Shown here: positions 8,934 through 18,401 of the stretch, one piece after another
How positions within the stretch are numbered: the stretch's first letter is position 1
Layout of the letters: the number at the start of each line of letters is the position of its first letter
NCBI GenBank assembly: GCA_025517485.1
Contig: JAOPKB010000012.1
Coordinates: 1 to 64,000, forward strand
Length of the DNA: 64,000 nucleotides
Reading direction: 5' to 3'
Origin: Natronoglomus mannanivorans
Lineage (GTDB): Archaea; Halobacteriota; Halobacteria; Halobacteriales; Natrialbaceae
Translations under genes and position numbers: made by a program
Notes under the pieces: generated by a model
What the model saw: the letters and a program-made list of their open reading frames with translations, nothing else
What the model was told of the DNA's origin: nothing
Databases searched by the model: none

Positions 8934-9998
8934 TCAGTCGGCGATCGCTTCCGGCGGCTCCGCCTCCACCGTCACCTGCTGCACCCAGAGATCGCCGAAC
9001 AGTTCGTCCTGCTCGAGACGGACGCTCCCGCGGTGGGAGAGAAAGAGCAAGGCGAGGTAGGTCATCACGCGCGTGCCACCGGCCAGTTCGATCTCCGCGT
9101 AGAGCACTTCGTCGCGTCCCTTCTCGTAGTGCCCGTCGAGTTCCCCTTCGACGTCCTCGATCACCGCCTCGATATCCTCCTCGTGGGCGGTGTGGGTGAC
9201 GTCGTCGGCTGTCGGTTCGTCGTCGACGCGGTAGTCGTCGCCCGAGTGGTAGCTGAGTTCCTGCATCCCGCGGCTAAAGCCCTGGGGCGACTCGCTGGTG
9301 TCGTAGGTCCGGGACTCCTTCCACCAGGTGCCACGTTCTGCGTCCCGAAGCTCTCGAACGAGTTCGTCGAGCGTCTCGGGCTTTCCGCGGGCCTGCTTGC
9401 GCTCGAGTCGTCGCTCCATCTCCGACTCGAGGTTCTCGATGGGGTCGAAACCGGGGGCCCCGTTCCCGTCGTCGCCATCCATCGGCCCGTCGTCGGCGAA
9501 CGGCGCCTCCCACGGCGGGAGTTCCTCCTCCTCGGGTTCGTCGACGGCGAACAGTTCGTCACTTTTCATTCGCAGGAGGACGCTCGCGTAGAACAGCGCC
9601 CGCCCGGAAGTCCGGAGGTCGGCTTCGTCGAGAACCTCCAAGAACCGGTCGGTCACGTGGACGATGTCGATGTCCCAGGGGTCGATCTCGCCGTTTTTCG
9701 CGAGCTGGACGAGTAGTTCGACGGGTTCGATGTCGTCGTCCGTGTCGCCGTCGTCGCCAGCGATATCATCGTCGATCCCCTCGAGGACGGATCCCGTCTC
9801 GTCGGCGCCCTCGATCGACGACTCCTCGCTGAACTCGAGGGTCGTTTCTCCGGCGTCCGCTCGCTCTTCCTCTCTTTCCCCGGGCGGGGTGCGGTCGTCG
9901 TGACCGGCGATGTTCAGCGGGATATCGTCTTCACCGCCGTCGGTTCGACGCGTCGGTTCGTCGTCGGCGCTGGAACGACCCCGTCTCTCGCTAGTCAT
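8934..9998 (-). CDS. scpA: ScpA-like chromosome segregation/condensation protein
   Basis: This 354-residue protein has an acidic, low-complexity first 95 residues, then the ScpA kleisin N-domain (EPVELLVQLAKNGEIDPWDI, VTDRFLEV, LRTSGRALFYASVLLRMKSD). A C-terminal winged-helix region carries AGGTRVMTYLALLFLSHRG. Kleisins bridge SMC heads in condensin-like complexes that organise chromosomes. Its start overlaps the smc stop by 8 nt (9991-9998), so the two are translationally coupled and surely partners. Confidence 0.92.
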   Translation of the reverse strand: MTSERRGRSSADDEPTRRTDGGEDDIPLNIAGHDDRTPPGEREEERADAGETTLEFSEESSIEGADETGSVLEGIDDDIAGDDGDTDDDIEPVELLVQLAKNGEIDPWDIDIVHVTDRFLEVLDEADLRTSGRALFYASVLLRMKSDELFAVDEPEEEELPPWEAPFADDGPMDGDDGNGAPGFDPIENLESEMERRLERKQARGKPETLDELVRELRDAERGTWWKESRTYDTSESPQGFSRGMQELSYHSGDDYRVDDEPTADDVTHTAHEEDIEAVIEDVEGELDGHYEKGRDEVLYAEIELAGGTRVMTYLALLFLSHRGSVRLEQDELFGDLWVQQVTVEAEPPEAIAD

Positions 9999-12900
9999 CC
10001 GCGGGTACCTCCTCGCCGTCGGTACTCAGGTCGATCCCCGTCACTGCGCTCACGTTGTCCTGTTGCATCGTGACGCCGATCGCGCGCTCGGAGCGGTCGA
10101 GCATCGCCGAGCGGTGGGAGACGACGACGAACTGGGCGCGGCCGGCGAGTTCGTCGACCATCTGGCCGACGCGCTCGGCGTTGACCGCGTCGAGGAAGGC
10201 GTCGACCTCGTCTAACGCGTAGAACGGCGCCGGGTTGTGTCGCTGGATCGCGAAGATAAACGCCAGTGCGGTCAGGGACTTCTCGCCGCCGGACATCGCG
10301 TCGAGCCGCTGGATCGGCTTGTCGCCTGGCTGGGCCTTCATCGTCAGCCCGCCCTCGAACGGATCCTCCTCGTCTTCTAAGTGGAGGGTCCCGGTCCCCT
10401 CCGAGAGCTTCTCGAAGATCTCCGTGAAGTGCGCCGCGATGGCGTCGTAGGCGTCCATGAACGTCCGCTTCTTCTGGGTCTCGTACTGCTCGATGCGCTC
10501 GCGGATCCCGTCTGCCTCCTCGACCAACGTATCTCGACCCTCCTCGATGGTCTCGAGGTCGCTTCGCACCTCGTCGTACTCGTCGATGGCGAGCATGTTC
10601 ACCGGCTCCATCGCCTCCATGTCCGCCGTGAGCAACTCGATCATCTCGACGACGGTGTCGTGGTCCGGCACGTTCTCGGGGTCGTAGTCGCCGACCTCGA
10701 TCTCGAGGGTCTCGATCTCGCGGGACAGCTCCCGTGCGCGCTCGCGATTGTTCTCGAGGGAGCCCTCGACGGCGTTGACCTGATCCTGTTGTTGGTCGCG
10801 GGCCGTTCGCGCTTCCGAAAGCTCCTCTTTGAGCTCGGTTCGCTCCCCTTTCAGCTCTGTCAACTCCTCCTCGAGTTCCGCGACGGCCTCGTGTCTGGCC
10901 TCGAGCTCCTCGCGTTTCTCCTCGATCGTCTCCTCGCAGTCGTCGATGCGTTCTTCGTACTCCGCCTTCCGGTTCTGGGCGGCCTCGATCTCGTCGTGGA
11001 GATCCTCGACGGCCTCCTCGGCGTACTGCTTCTCGAGACCGAGTTCGTTGAGCGTGCTGTCGAGGTCGTCGATCCGGTCCTCGCGCTCGTCGATTTCGCC
11101 TTCGATCTCCTCGATCTGTGCGGTGAGTTCCGGAATCTTCGAATCCGCGAGCTCCGTCTCGAGGTCGTCGATCGCGGCCTCGATCTCGGCGATTTCGGCC
11201 TGTTTGGTCTCGATCTCGCCGGAGATCTCGGTCATCCGCTCGTCGACCGTCTGGCGTTCGTCTTCGATATCCTCGAGTTCGCCCTCGAGGCTCTCGATCT
11301 CGCCTTCGATCCGATCGCGTTCCTCCGCGAGTCGCTCGCGTTCGGCCTCGATCGAGCGGACTTCGTCGGCGGCATCGGTCTGGCGGTCCCGGGCGTCGTC
11401 GAGGCGTTCCTCGACACCACGAAGGTCGGCGCGGACCGACTCGCGTTCGTCCTGCAGTTCCGTGATCTGCGTGGCGACGCGCTCGAGTTGGCCCGTCCCG
11501 CCGGCAGTAAAGGAGTAGCGAGAGCCCTTTCGGGAACCGCCGGTCATCGCGCCGCTCTTCTCGACTAAGTCGCCGTCCAAGGTGACCATCCGGTAGTCGC
11601 CCATGTACGCGCGGGCGGTCTCGATGTCCTCGACGACGAGGGTGTCCCCGAGGACGTACGAGAAGATGCCCGAGAACTGAGCGTCGAAGTCGACCAGGTT
11701 GTACGCGAAGTCCACCACACCGGGGTCGGAGGGCGCGTTCGGCAAGTTCCGCTCGTGCATCTTCGTGATCGGGAGGAAGGTGGCACGACCGGCGTTGCGG
11801 GTCTTGAGGTGCTCGATACACTGCTGGCCGATCACGTCGTCGTCGACGACGACGTTCGCGAGCCGGTTGCCGGCCGCGGTCTCGCAGGCCACGGCGTACT
11901 CGCCGGAGACGCTGCCCAGCTGGGCGACGGCACCGTGGACGCCGTCGATCCCCGAGTTGAGGATCGTCGTCACCGCGCGGCCAAAGGAGGAGTCTCCGCT
12001 CTCGCCCGCTGCGGCCTCGAGTTCGGCGTACTCCTGTTGTTTGGCCTGCAGTTCGTCGTCGAGGTCGTCGAGATCCGACTGCAGGCGGCGTTTCTCGTCT
12101 TTCAGGTCGTCGACGACGCTCGCGATGTTCTCACGATTTTTCTCGGCTTTCTCGAGTTCGCGCTCTAAGTCCGAACGCTCGTCGGCGAGCTCGGGGAGTT
12201 GCTCGCGTTTCTCCTCGATCGCGGTCTCCTTCTCGGAGATGGCGTTCGACCGGCGACGGGCCTCGTCGAGCAGGCGGTCCTGCTCGCGCTGGAGGTCGTT
12301 CTTCTCGGTCTTGGCCTCCTCTAAGGCGTCCTTCCGATCGGCTAGTTCCGCCTTCACCTCGTCGTACTCGGTGTCGACCTCGTCGATCTCCCGCTGGAGT
12401 TCCTCGAGTGTGCCCTCTCGTTCCTGAATCTCGGCTTTGATCGAGGCCTTCTCGAGTTTGTGCTCGCGCATCTCCGACTGGAGTTCCTCGACGCGTTCCT
12501 GTTTGCGGTCGATCTGGACGAACGCCTCACGGCGTTTGGCTTCGGCCTCCTCGATCTGTTCCTCGCTCGTTTCGATGCGGTCTTCGAGCCGGGAGATGTC
12601 GCCTTTGATCTCCTCGATCTCGCTTTTGATCTCGAGCTGTTCGTCCTCGCCTTTGCGCTCGATCTCGGCGTTGAGATCCTCGAGGTCCTCCTGCAGCCGG
12701 ACGACTTTCCCCTGGCGTTCGTCGAGTTCGCGCTGGAGCTCCTCGAGTTCGGACTCGAGGTCGTCGATGCGCGTCTGGACCGTCTCGAGGTCGTCGCGTT
12801 TCTCCTCGAGTTCGCTGGCTTTCTGGTAACCCTCGTACTCTTCCTTTTCGTCGCGGAGCCGCCGGTATCGGAGGGCAGTCTGGCGTTCGTCCTCGAGTTG

Positions 12901-13569
12901 TTCGAGTCGATTGCGTTTCTCCTCGATTCGCAGTTCGGCCTCGTCGATCCGTTCCTGGACGATCTCGAGTTCCTCGAAGGCGTCTTCTTTCTTGGCGTCG
13001 AACTCGGCGACGCCGGCGATCTCGTCGATGATCTGACGCCGGGCGTAGGGCGTCATGTTGATGATCTCGGTGACGTCGCCCTGCATGACGACGTTGTAGC
13101 CTTCCGGCGTCACGCCGGCCTGGGCTAGTAAGTCCTGAATGTCCGAGAGATTCACCGAGCGGTCGTTGAGGTAGTAGTAGGAGTAGTAGTTGTCCTCGGT
13201 CTCTTTGACCCGCCGACGGATCGAAATCTCCTCGCAGTCGCCGACGTCGTCGCTGCCGGCGGCGTTGACGACCTGCGAGCGCTCGAGGGTGTCGTCGCTG
13301 TTGTCGAGAATGACTTCGACGGTGGCCTCCCGCGGCCCGCTGCTGTCGTCGCCGCCGTCGTGACCGGGATTGTAGATGAGGTCGGTCAGTTTCTCGGCGC
13401 GGATGCCCCGCGTTCTCGCCAGTCCCAGTGCGAACAGGACGGCGTCGATGATGTTCGACTTGCCGGAGCCGTTCGGGCCAGTGACGACCGTGAAGTCCTC
13501 GTAGAACGGTATCTTCGTCTTCCGGCCGAAGCTCTTGAAATTGTCCAGGACGAGCGCCTTGATGTGCAT
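9991..13569 (-). CDS. smc: Chromosome segregation ATPase SMC
   Basis: This 1192-residue protein has a full SMC layout. The N-terminal head carries Walker A TGPNGSGKSNI, followed by a long coiled coil. The hinge lies around residues 510-680 (GVHGAVAQLG, TLDGDLVEKSGAMTGGS), with a second coiled coil after it. The C-terminal head holds the ABC signature LDAMSGGEKS and Walker B FYALDEVDAFLD. It forms ATP-driven rings with ScpA for chromosome folding and segregation. A small coiled-coil gene lies upstream on the same strand, and scpA follows with overlap. Confidence 0.97.
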   Translation of the reverse strand: MHIKALVLDNFKSFGRKTKIPFYEDFTVVTGPNGSGKSNIIDAVLFALGLARTRGIRAEKLTDLIYNPGHDGGDDSSGPREATVEVILDNSDDTLERSQVVNAAGSDDVGDCEEISIRRRVKETEDNYYSYYYLNDRSVNLSDIQDLLAQAGVTPEGYNVVMQGDVTEIINMTPYARRQIIDEIAGVAEFDAKKEDAFEELEIVQERIDEAELRIEEKRNRLEQLEDERQTALRYRRLRDEKEEYEGYQKASELEEKRDDLETVQTRIDDLESELEELQRELDERQGKVVRLQEDLEDLNAEIERKGEDEQLEIKSEIEEIKGDISRLEDRIETSEEQIEEAEAKRREAFVQIDRKQERVEELQSEMREHKLEKASIKAEIQEREGTLEELQREIDEVDTEYDEVKAELADRKDALEEAKTEKNDLQREQDRLLDEARRRSNAISEKETAIEEKREQLPELADERSDLERELEKAEKNRENIASVVDDLKDEKRRLQSDLDDLDDELQAKQQEYAELEAAAGESGDSSFGRAVTTILNSGIDGVHGAVAQLGSVSGEYAVACETAAGNRLANVVVDDDVIGQQCIEHLKTRNAGRATFLPITKMHERNLPNAPSDPGVVDFAYNLVDFDAQFSGIFSYVLGDTLVVEDIETARAYMGDYRMVTLDGDLVEKSGAMTGGSRKGSRYSFTAGGTGQLERVATQITELQDERESVRADLRGVEERLDDARDRQTDAADEVRSIEAERERLAEERDRIEGEIESLEGELEDIEDERQTVDERMTEISGEIETKQAEIAEIEAAIDDLETELADSKIPELTAQIEEIEGEIDEREDRIDDLDSTLNELGLEKQYAEEAVEDLHDEIEAAQNRKAEYEERIDDCEETIEEKREELEARHEAVAELEEELTELKGERTELKEELSEARTARDQQQDQVNAVEGSLENNRERARELSREIETLEIEVGDYDPENVPDHDTVVEMIELLTADMEAMEPVNMLAIDEYDEVRSDLETIEEGRDTLVEEADGIRERIEQYETQKKRTFMDAYDAIAAHFTEIFEKLSEGTGTLHLEDEEDPFEGGLTMKAQPGDKPIQRLDAMSGGEKSLTALAFIFAIQRHNPAPFYALDEVDAFLDAVNAERVGQMVDELAGRAQFVVVSHRSAMLDRSERAIGVTMQQDNVSAVTGIDLSTDGEEVPADD

Positions 13570-13664
13570 CTTCTTCTCGAGTCCTCCGTGGGCAGCGTAT
13601 CGCCGTCGGCTCTCTGCTGTCTCCCGATTCGTACCGGCCGAGCCGACGTCCGTCTACCGAGCAG

Positions 13665-13979
13665 TTATGCGACGATAATGTCGTCGGTACCTGAGTCTTC
13701 CGCTTCGTTCTCAGTCTGGGTCTCGTCACCCTTATCGGCTTCGGCTGCCGCCTCCGCGACGTCGTCGGGTTCTGCCTCTAGAGACTCCTGGCTGGCGTCC
13801 CCGTCGGTACTCTCACTGTTACGTCGCTTCGGGACGCGCGTGGGCACGTCGGCATCGATCTCGGCCTCGAGCACGCGGATACGCTCTTTCGACTCGACGA
13901 GCTCTTCGGTGAGTCCTTCGACCGTCGACTGCAGTTCGGCGACCGTCGCCTCGAGTTCCTCGACGCGGTTTTTCGACAT
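13665..13979 (-). CDS. Small coiled-coil acidic protein (DUF7518-like)
   Basis: This 104-residue protein has an N-terminal heptad-rich coiled coil (VEELEATVAELQSTVEGL and on to about residue 43) followed by an acidic disordered tail. It sits about 95 bp upstream of smc in the same direction, an arrangement I recall from other haloarchaea. A role with SMC or chromatin is only inferred from neighbourhood; no catalytic motif is present. Confidence 0.7.
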   Translation of the reverse strand: MSKNRVEELEATVAELQSTVEGLTEELVESKERIRVLEAEIDADVPTRVPKRRNSESTDGDASQESLEAEPDDVAEAAAEADKGDETQTENEAEDSGTDDIIVA

Positions 13980-14078
13980 ACCTACTAGGGTTCCGTCTCT
14001 CCACTTAAACGTACGTCAGACATAATGTCCGTTTTTGACACCTTTTTCGGGTCCCGTCGCCGTCGATGACGACGGATT

Positions 14079-14885
14079 TCAGACGGCAAACGGACCGCTG
14101 ACGGTGACAGCGATGGCGAGTACGGCACCGGCGAGGAGAACCGCACCCGTCGCGAGCGCGTAGCGCTCACTCTCGGCGGCGAGACGCTCGAGGGAGACGA
14201 CCAGCGTCAGGCCGACCATGACGAGTGCGTTCATCGAGCCGAGGCCGACCATGAGTGCGAACAGCGCCCACGTACAGCCGATACACCTGACTGCGTGGCC
14301 GAATCCGTGCCGAAGGCCGTCGGTGACGGTGGGTCGGTGACAGACGCCGAGACAGCCCCGACAGCGCTCGAGTAACCCGCGTTTCAGCGGCGTGAGTTGA
14401 TACGCGCCGGCGAGTGTGAGGAGGGCCGCGACGAACAGCGGGCCGCCTCCGACGGCGAGCGAGCGGATCGAGACCAGCGTGTCGGCGGCAAGCGGGACGA
14501 CTCCAGTGAGTGTCCACGCGAGGGCGTACGCACCGAAGAAGGCCACGACGGGCGGCAGCGTTCGGTGGATCGGACCGCACAGCTCCGCCGAAAACCGCCT
14601 GACTGCAGGGACCAGCGATGGGAGCATCATCGCCATCATCATCGTCCCCCACATCAGGAGGTACGCGCCGACGCCGGCAAGCCCGTTCGTGGTCCCGATC
14701 AGTTCCGGAACGCCGGGAGCGCTCATCGGGGCGTCGACGCCGGCCATCGGCATCGGGAGCCACCCCTCGAGCAGGACGACCCAGAGGAGCGCGGCCAGCG
14801 AGAGCGTCGCGGTCGTCGCGACCGGGAAGGAGTCGATTTCGAGGTCGATACCGTCGGAACAGAACGAATCCGAGTCTTCGGACAT
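14079..14885 (-). CDS. DUF2182 family metal-binding integral membrane protein
   Basis: This 268-residue protein has about 6-7 membrane segments. It carries the DUF2182 hallmark MWGTMMMAMMLPS, a CRGCLGVC cluster and CIGCTWALFALMVG. The density of Met and Cys in and near membrane helices suggests soft-metal (Cu+-like) binding, which fits the Pfam description 'predicted metal-binding integral membrane protein'. It is the last gene of the minus-strand 14-23 kb cluster, which also holds an oxidase subunit I homologue and a Cys-rich permease. Confidence 0.8.
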   Translation of the reverse strand: MSEDSDSFCSDGIDLEIDSFPVATTATLSLAALLWVVLLEGWLPMPMAGVDAPMSAPGVPELIGTTNGLAGVGAYLLMWGTMMMAMMLPSLVPAVRRFSAELCGPIHRTLPPVVAFFGAYALAWTLTGVVPLAADTLVSIRSLAVGGGPLFVAALLTLAGAYQLTPLKRGLLERCRGCLGVCHRPTVTDGLRHGFGHAVRCIGCTWALFALMVGLGSMNALVMVGLTLVVSLERLAAESERYALATGAVLLAGAVLAIAVTVSGPFAV

Positions 14886-14955
14886 GGAGTGAGTGTTGGA
14901 GAACTAAAATTTGTGTGAGGAGTTCGGTGCACCGTCTTCGGCAGACGCCGGAGCG

Positions 14956-16248
14956 TCAGTCCTCGAGAGACCGAGACCGCTCGAGGATCGCGCCACCGGC
15001 GCCGACGGCCACGTCGACGGGGACGGTTCCGAGTCCGCCGGCGGACTCCTCGCGGGAGCGAGCGAGGGCGAGGCTGAACAGCGATTGCTCGGTCGGGGTC
15101 TCGAGTCGCTCCCAGTCGATGCTCGCGGAGCGTTCGTAGAGACGCCCGCCGGTCGCGGCGGCGACGGCGTCGGTTCCGACGGCGCGGATCGCCTGCAGTG
15201 CACCCTCGCCGACGTGGAGCGGCGTCCAGTTCTCGCACGCCGGGTCGTACCGGTAGGCGATGCCGTCGGCGCCGGCGACGTAGACCGTCTCCTCGCCAGC
15301 CCAGACGTCGTAGAAGTCGACTTCGGCGTTTCTGACGCCGATCCGTTCCCACTCGTCGTAGGCGGGGTCGGCGGGGCCGTCTTCGGGTTCTGACTCCGAG
15401 TCGTCCGAAGACGTCGTGTCGTCGGTCGAATCCGAGTCCGATTTCGACTCAGACCCGGACCCGGACTCGGACTCGACGTAGACGCCACCACTCGTGTCGA
15501 TCGCGTAGAAGCCGTCGGGGCCCGCGGCCAGCCCGGGGATCGTCGACCCGCCGCCGGGTTCGACGACCTCGCCCCAGACCGGACAGCCGTCCTCGCAGAC
15601 CACGTCGAGGACCTCACCGGAGCCGTTGGCGATGCGCAGCCGTTCCTCACCGGTCTGGCCGGCGACGGCGATCGCCTCCCAGGTGCTCGTCTTCTCCATC
15701 GGCGCGGAGTAGTCGCTGATCCGGCCGTCGGCCACGTCGTAGACACCCAGCACACCGCTGTCACCCGCGAACCAGAGCCGGCAACCGTCGTCGGTCACGT
15801 CGATCGACCGGAGAGTGTTGTTCGCGACGCCGGGACCGCGCTCGAGGAGCGTCAGCCAGTCGTCGCCGTCGCGGTGGAGCAAGATCCCGCCTTCGCCGCA
15901 GGCGTAGGGGCCGTCGACCGCGTGAGCGACGCCGTGGAGCGTTCTCGAGGTCGGGGATTCGGCGGCGTTCCAGCCGCCGTCGGTGACGAGTCGGTCGCGA
16001 TTGGCGTCCTCGTCCGTGTCTTCGTCCGCGTCGTCCTGATCCGAATCCTCGTCGTCATCATCATCGTCTGCGTCTTCATCATCCTCGTCCTCGTCGTCAT
16101 CACTGTCTCCGCTTTCGATCCCGACCGTCGCCCGGAGCTCCTCGAGCGAGCGAGTGAGGGCGTCGTAGGAGAGGCGCTCGAGGAGCGTCGTGCGACCGTT
16201 ATCATCACTGTCGCTGTCGCTATCGCTATCGCTATCGCTATCGCTCAT
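14956..16248 (-). CDS. Acidic beta-propeller-like protein with Ser-Asp repeats
   Basis: The ATG at 16248 overlaps the stop of the upstream gene (ATGA), giving 430 residues. The first 18 residues are a Ser-Asp run encoded by a hexanucleotide repeat. A second Asp/Glu-rich stretch follows before the folded part. The rest carries WD/BNR-like blade motifs (WFAGDSGVLGVYDV, STWEAIAVAG, FYAIDTSGGVYV, TVYVAGADGIAYRYD). An acidic insert of about 50 residues splits the propeller near 280. No signal peptide is visible, so it is probably cytoplasmic. It is a full-length paralogue of the lipoprotein at 27372-28343. Function unknown; the coupling implies it works with the dehydrogenase-like protein. Confidence 0.75.
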   Translation of the reverse strand: MSDSDSDSDSDSDSDDNGRTTLLERLSYDALTRSLEELRATVGIESGDSDDDEDEDDEDADDDDDDEDSDQDDADEDTDEDANRDRLVTDGGWNAAESPTSRTLHGVAHAVDGPYACGEGGILLHRDGDDWLTLLERGPGVANNTLRSIDVTDDGCRLWFAGDSGVLGVYDVADGRISDYSAPMEKTSTWEAIAVAGQTGEERLRIANGSGEVLDVVCEDGCPVWGEVVEPGGGSTIPGLAAGPDGFYAIDTSGGVYVESESGSGSESKSDSDSTDDTTSSDDSESEPEDGPADPAYDEWERIGVRNAEVDFYDVWAGEETVYVAGADGIAYRYDPACENWTPLHVGEGALQAIRAVGTDAVAAATGGRLYERSASIDWERLETPTEQSLFSLALARSREESAGGLGTVPVDVAVGAGGAILERSRSLED

Positions 16249-17510
16249 CGAATCACCTCGTGGGCGTCGTCGAGTCGGGCGAGTGCCAGCCCGTAAGCGG
16301 CCTCTCGCCAGCTCAGTTCGTCGCGGTCGCGTCGCTCGCGAACGTCGTCGACCGCCTCGAGGAGCGCGTAGCCGAGTTCGTTTCGCAAGCGAGCCTCGCC
16401 CCACCGGTCGCGGCCGGTGCTCTGGACCCACTCGAGGTGGGCCGCGACGACGCTGCCGGCGGTCGCGAGGACGTCGGGGACGACGGTGACCGGACGGTCG
16501 TCGAGTTGTCGCTGTCCGTCGGGCGTCACGACAGCGTGGGTTCCTTCGACGATCAGCGACGCGCCGACCGTCTTGGCTCGGCGCGCGGTCAGTGGAACGT
16601 CCGGCGAGGCCAGCACCAGCACGTCCACGTCGCGCTCGAGGACGTTTTCGGTCCCGGTCATCGTTCCGTCGGCGGTCGTGAGTTCGCCAGGCTGGCGTAC
16701 CGAATCGACCGCAGCGGCGACGTCGAGGCCGTCCGCACTGGCGAGTCCGCCGTGGGAACTACACCACGCGACGACGGTCGCACCCTGTCTCTCGAGCAAT
16801 CGAGCAGCGGTCGTCGCCCCGGGGCCACAGCCCGCGACGGTGACGGTCGCGTTCGCGAGCGAGCGGCCGTGGTCTTCTTCGAACACGTCCTGCGTGACGA
16901 GGGCGGTACTGTGTCCGGCGGCGTGTGAGATACCTTCGAGCCCGCCGATGGCTGGTGGTTTACCGGTGACCGTCGCCCGATGTGGACCGTCGACGCGGTC
17001 GGCGACGCGATCGACGAACTGGGCCATCGTTCGGCCGTCGGTTCCCGCGCCCGGCGTGAAGACGTCGTCGTCGGGACCGAGTCCGTCGATTCGCTCGGCG
17101 AACTGTCGGACGAGACGGTCGCGTTCGTCTCGAGAGAGTGTCGACGGGTCGACGGCGAGTCCGCCCGCGGCACCCCCGAAGGGGACGTCGGCGATGGCGG
17201 CCGTCACGGTCTGTGCGGTGGCCAGTCCTGCACAGTCTTTAGTATCCAGACCCGGTTGACAGCGGAGCGGCCCGAGGAACGGACCACGGGCGTCGTCGTG
17301 GCGAACGCGAAAGCCGTCGACGATCCCGTCGCTCCCGTCCTCACGCTCGAGTTCGATCGCGACGCGCTGGCTGTGTCTGGGGGTGGCGAGTCGTCGCTCG
17401 AGGTCGTGGTCGTCCGAGAGCGAGCACGCGGCGGCTGCCAGAAAGGTTCGTGGGGCATCGAGGTGCTGGTCGAGTGACTGTTCGATCGGAGTTGCTGGCG
17501 GTGTCGTCAT
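16245..17510 (-). CDS. Glu/Leu/Phe/Val dehydrogenase homologue lacking catalytic residues
   Basis: This 421-residue protein follows glutamate dehydrogenases in length and order: GFRVRHDDARGPFLGP, DVPFGGAAGGLAVDP, a Rossmann segment VTVAGCGPGATTAARLL. However, the residues that in GDH bind and process glutamate are changed. Lys of GPYKGG is Leu79, Lys of the TWKCAL segment is Thr103, the catalytic Lys of GGAKGG is Ala115, and Asp of APDV is Gly154. The nucleotide-binding motif is kept. It is probably a pseudoenzyme or has an unrelated activity, perhaps NAD(P) sensing. It is coupled by ATGA to the propeller gene and lies downstream of a PadR gene. Confidence 0.8.
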   Translation of the reverse strand: MTTPPATPIEQSLDQHLDAPRTFLAAAACSLSDDHDLERRLATPRHSQRVAIELEREDGSDGIVDGFRVRHDDARGPFLGPLRCQPGLDTKDCAGLATAQTVTAAIADVPFGGAAGGLAVDPSTLSRDERDRLVRQFAERIDGLGPDDDVFTPGAGTDGRTMAQFVDRVADRVDGPHRATVTGKPPAIGGLEGISHAAGHSTALVTQDVFEEDHGRSLANATVTVAGCGPGATTAARLLERQGATVVAWCSSHGGLASADGLDVAAAVDSVRQPGELTTADGTMTGTENVLERDVDVLVLASPDVPLTARRAKTVGASLIVEGTHAVVTPDGQRQLDDRPVTVVPDVLATAGSVVAAHLEWVQSTGRDRWGEARLRNELGYALLEAVDDVRERRDRDELSWREAAYGLALARLDDAHEVIR

Positions 17511-17636
17511 TGTAATTGGAGGATCGATGATCGTCTGATTTGCGCTCGATACGAGTCGGTAGTACCGACGTCGCCTGCTGTAACGGCACGGAAATAATGG
17601 AGGGGGAGAGACGCGGGGCGCAGACGCGCCCCGGTG

Positions 17637-17996
17637 TCAGGCGTTGTCGCGCCTGAGACAGCGTCGCTCCCACTCGTGGTGTTCTTCCAGGCGCTCGTAG
17701 GCGCGCCTGCTCGGTCGGTAGGCGTTGGTACGCCCGTCGAGGGGGTGTTTCTCGACGTACCCCTCGTCGACGAGTTCGCCCAGATTCTGGTAGAGTCGGC
17801 CCTGGTTGATCTCGTCGTCGTAGTAACAGTCGAGTTTGCCCTTGATGACGAGTCCGTGGGGGTTCCGGTCGGCGAGCAGCTGGATAACGAACAGCTGGTC
17901 GCGTTTGAAACCCGTCAGGTTCGTCAGCGGCCGCGGGGTCGTCGACTCCTCTGTAGTCGATTCCTCTGGGTCGTCCGGGGTGCATTGATCGGTCAT
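17637..17996 (-). CDS. PadR family transcriptional regulator
   Basis: This 119-residue winged-helix protein has the PadR core: TGFKRDQLFVIQLLADRNPHG, then GRLYQNLGELVDEGYVEK with the wing DGRTNAYRPSRRAYERLEEH. The first 25 residues are acidic and disordered. PadR proteins repress or tune nearby genes. Its position at the head of the dehydrogenase-propeller pair makes those genes the natural targets, which is an inference. One copy of the 49-nt repeated element lies directly upstream of its start. Confidence 0.85.
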   Translation of the reverse strand: MTDQCTPDDPEESTTEESTTPRPLTNLTGFKRDQLFVIQLLADRNPHGLVIKGKLDCYYDDEINQGRLYQNLGELVDEGYVEKHPLDGRTNAYRPSRRAYERLEEHHEWERRCLRRDNA

Positions 17997-18023
17997 CGGT
18001 TCGTCATCGGCGGCGGTGCCGCC

Positions 18024-18072
18024 GAAACCGCGTTCGGGAGTCGAACCCGGTCCCGGCCTCGACCGGACGCGG
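18024..18072 (-). repeat. 49-nt structured repeat, copy 1
   Basis: 44 of 49 bases match copy 2 at 18525-18573. Read on the minus strand it folds as a closing stem of 6 bp (CCGCGT with ACGCGG), an inner 4-bp hairpin (CCGG/CCGG) and a second inner hairpin CGGG-TTCGACT-CCCG with a T-loop-like heptaloop. The overall shape is a small three-way junction resembling a tRNA acceptor plus T-arm. It sits just after the stop of the 18081-18401 gene and before padR. Function unknown; it could be a 3' UTR, processing or small-RNA element. Confidence 0.6.
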
Positions 18073-18080
18073 CGAATCGG

Positions 18081-18401
18081 TCAGGGGCCGTACTCCTGGC
18101 GGTGTTCGTGGTAGAGGACACCGACGAACAGGACGAGCGGGAGCAGACCTGCGATGACGAGGACGAGCGCGCCGACGACGGACATCGGAAGTGCCAACGA
18201 CGTGATGAAGTACAGTAGGATGGCGAGCGCACCGCCGATGAGCAAGGCGACACTCGAGAACACGAGGCCGAAACTCAGCTTCCGGAACTCCCACTCGAGG
18301 TTCTCGGACTGTTTCAGGAGCTGGATCAAGACGACGACCGGTGGGATCGTCAGTGCGACCAGTTGCAAGAGCATCAGTGCGACGTCTATTGTGTTTGACA
18401 T
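18081..18401 (-). CDS. Small three-helix membrane protein
   Basis: This 106-residue hydrophobic protein has three clear membrane segments (about residues 7-28, 44-66 and 70-94) separated by a charged loop (KQSENLEWEFRK). No Cys or His metal cluster is present, so it is not a CuA subunit II. It lies between the oxidase-like gene and padR, and copies of the 49-nt repeat flank it on both sides. Family and function not recognised. Confidence 0.65.
   Translation of the reverse strand: MSNTIDVALMLLQLVALTIPPVVVLIQLLKQSENLEWEFRKLSFGLVFSSVALLIGGALAILLYFITSLALPMSVVGALVLVIAGLLPLVLFVGVLYHEHRQEYGP

Noticed and set aside
10381..11568. 395-residue plus-strand frame with Leu/Val-rich segments
   Set aside because: Antisense to SMC; the hydrophobic look comes from reversed Glu/Lys codons.
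9995..11821. 608-residue minus-strand frame overlapping smc
   Set aside because: Arg/Pro-rich out-of-frame shadow of the coiled-coil SMC gene.
18081..18401. Membrane protein as a missing oxidase subunit II
   Set aside because: It has no Cys/His/Met set for CuA and is too short.
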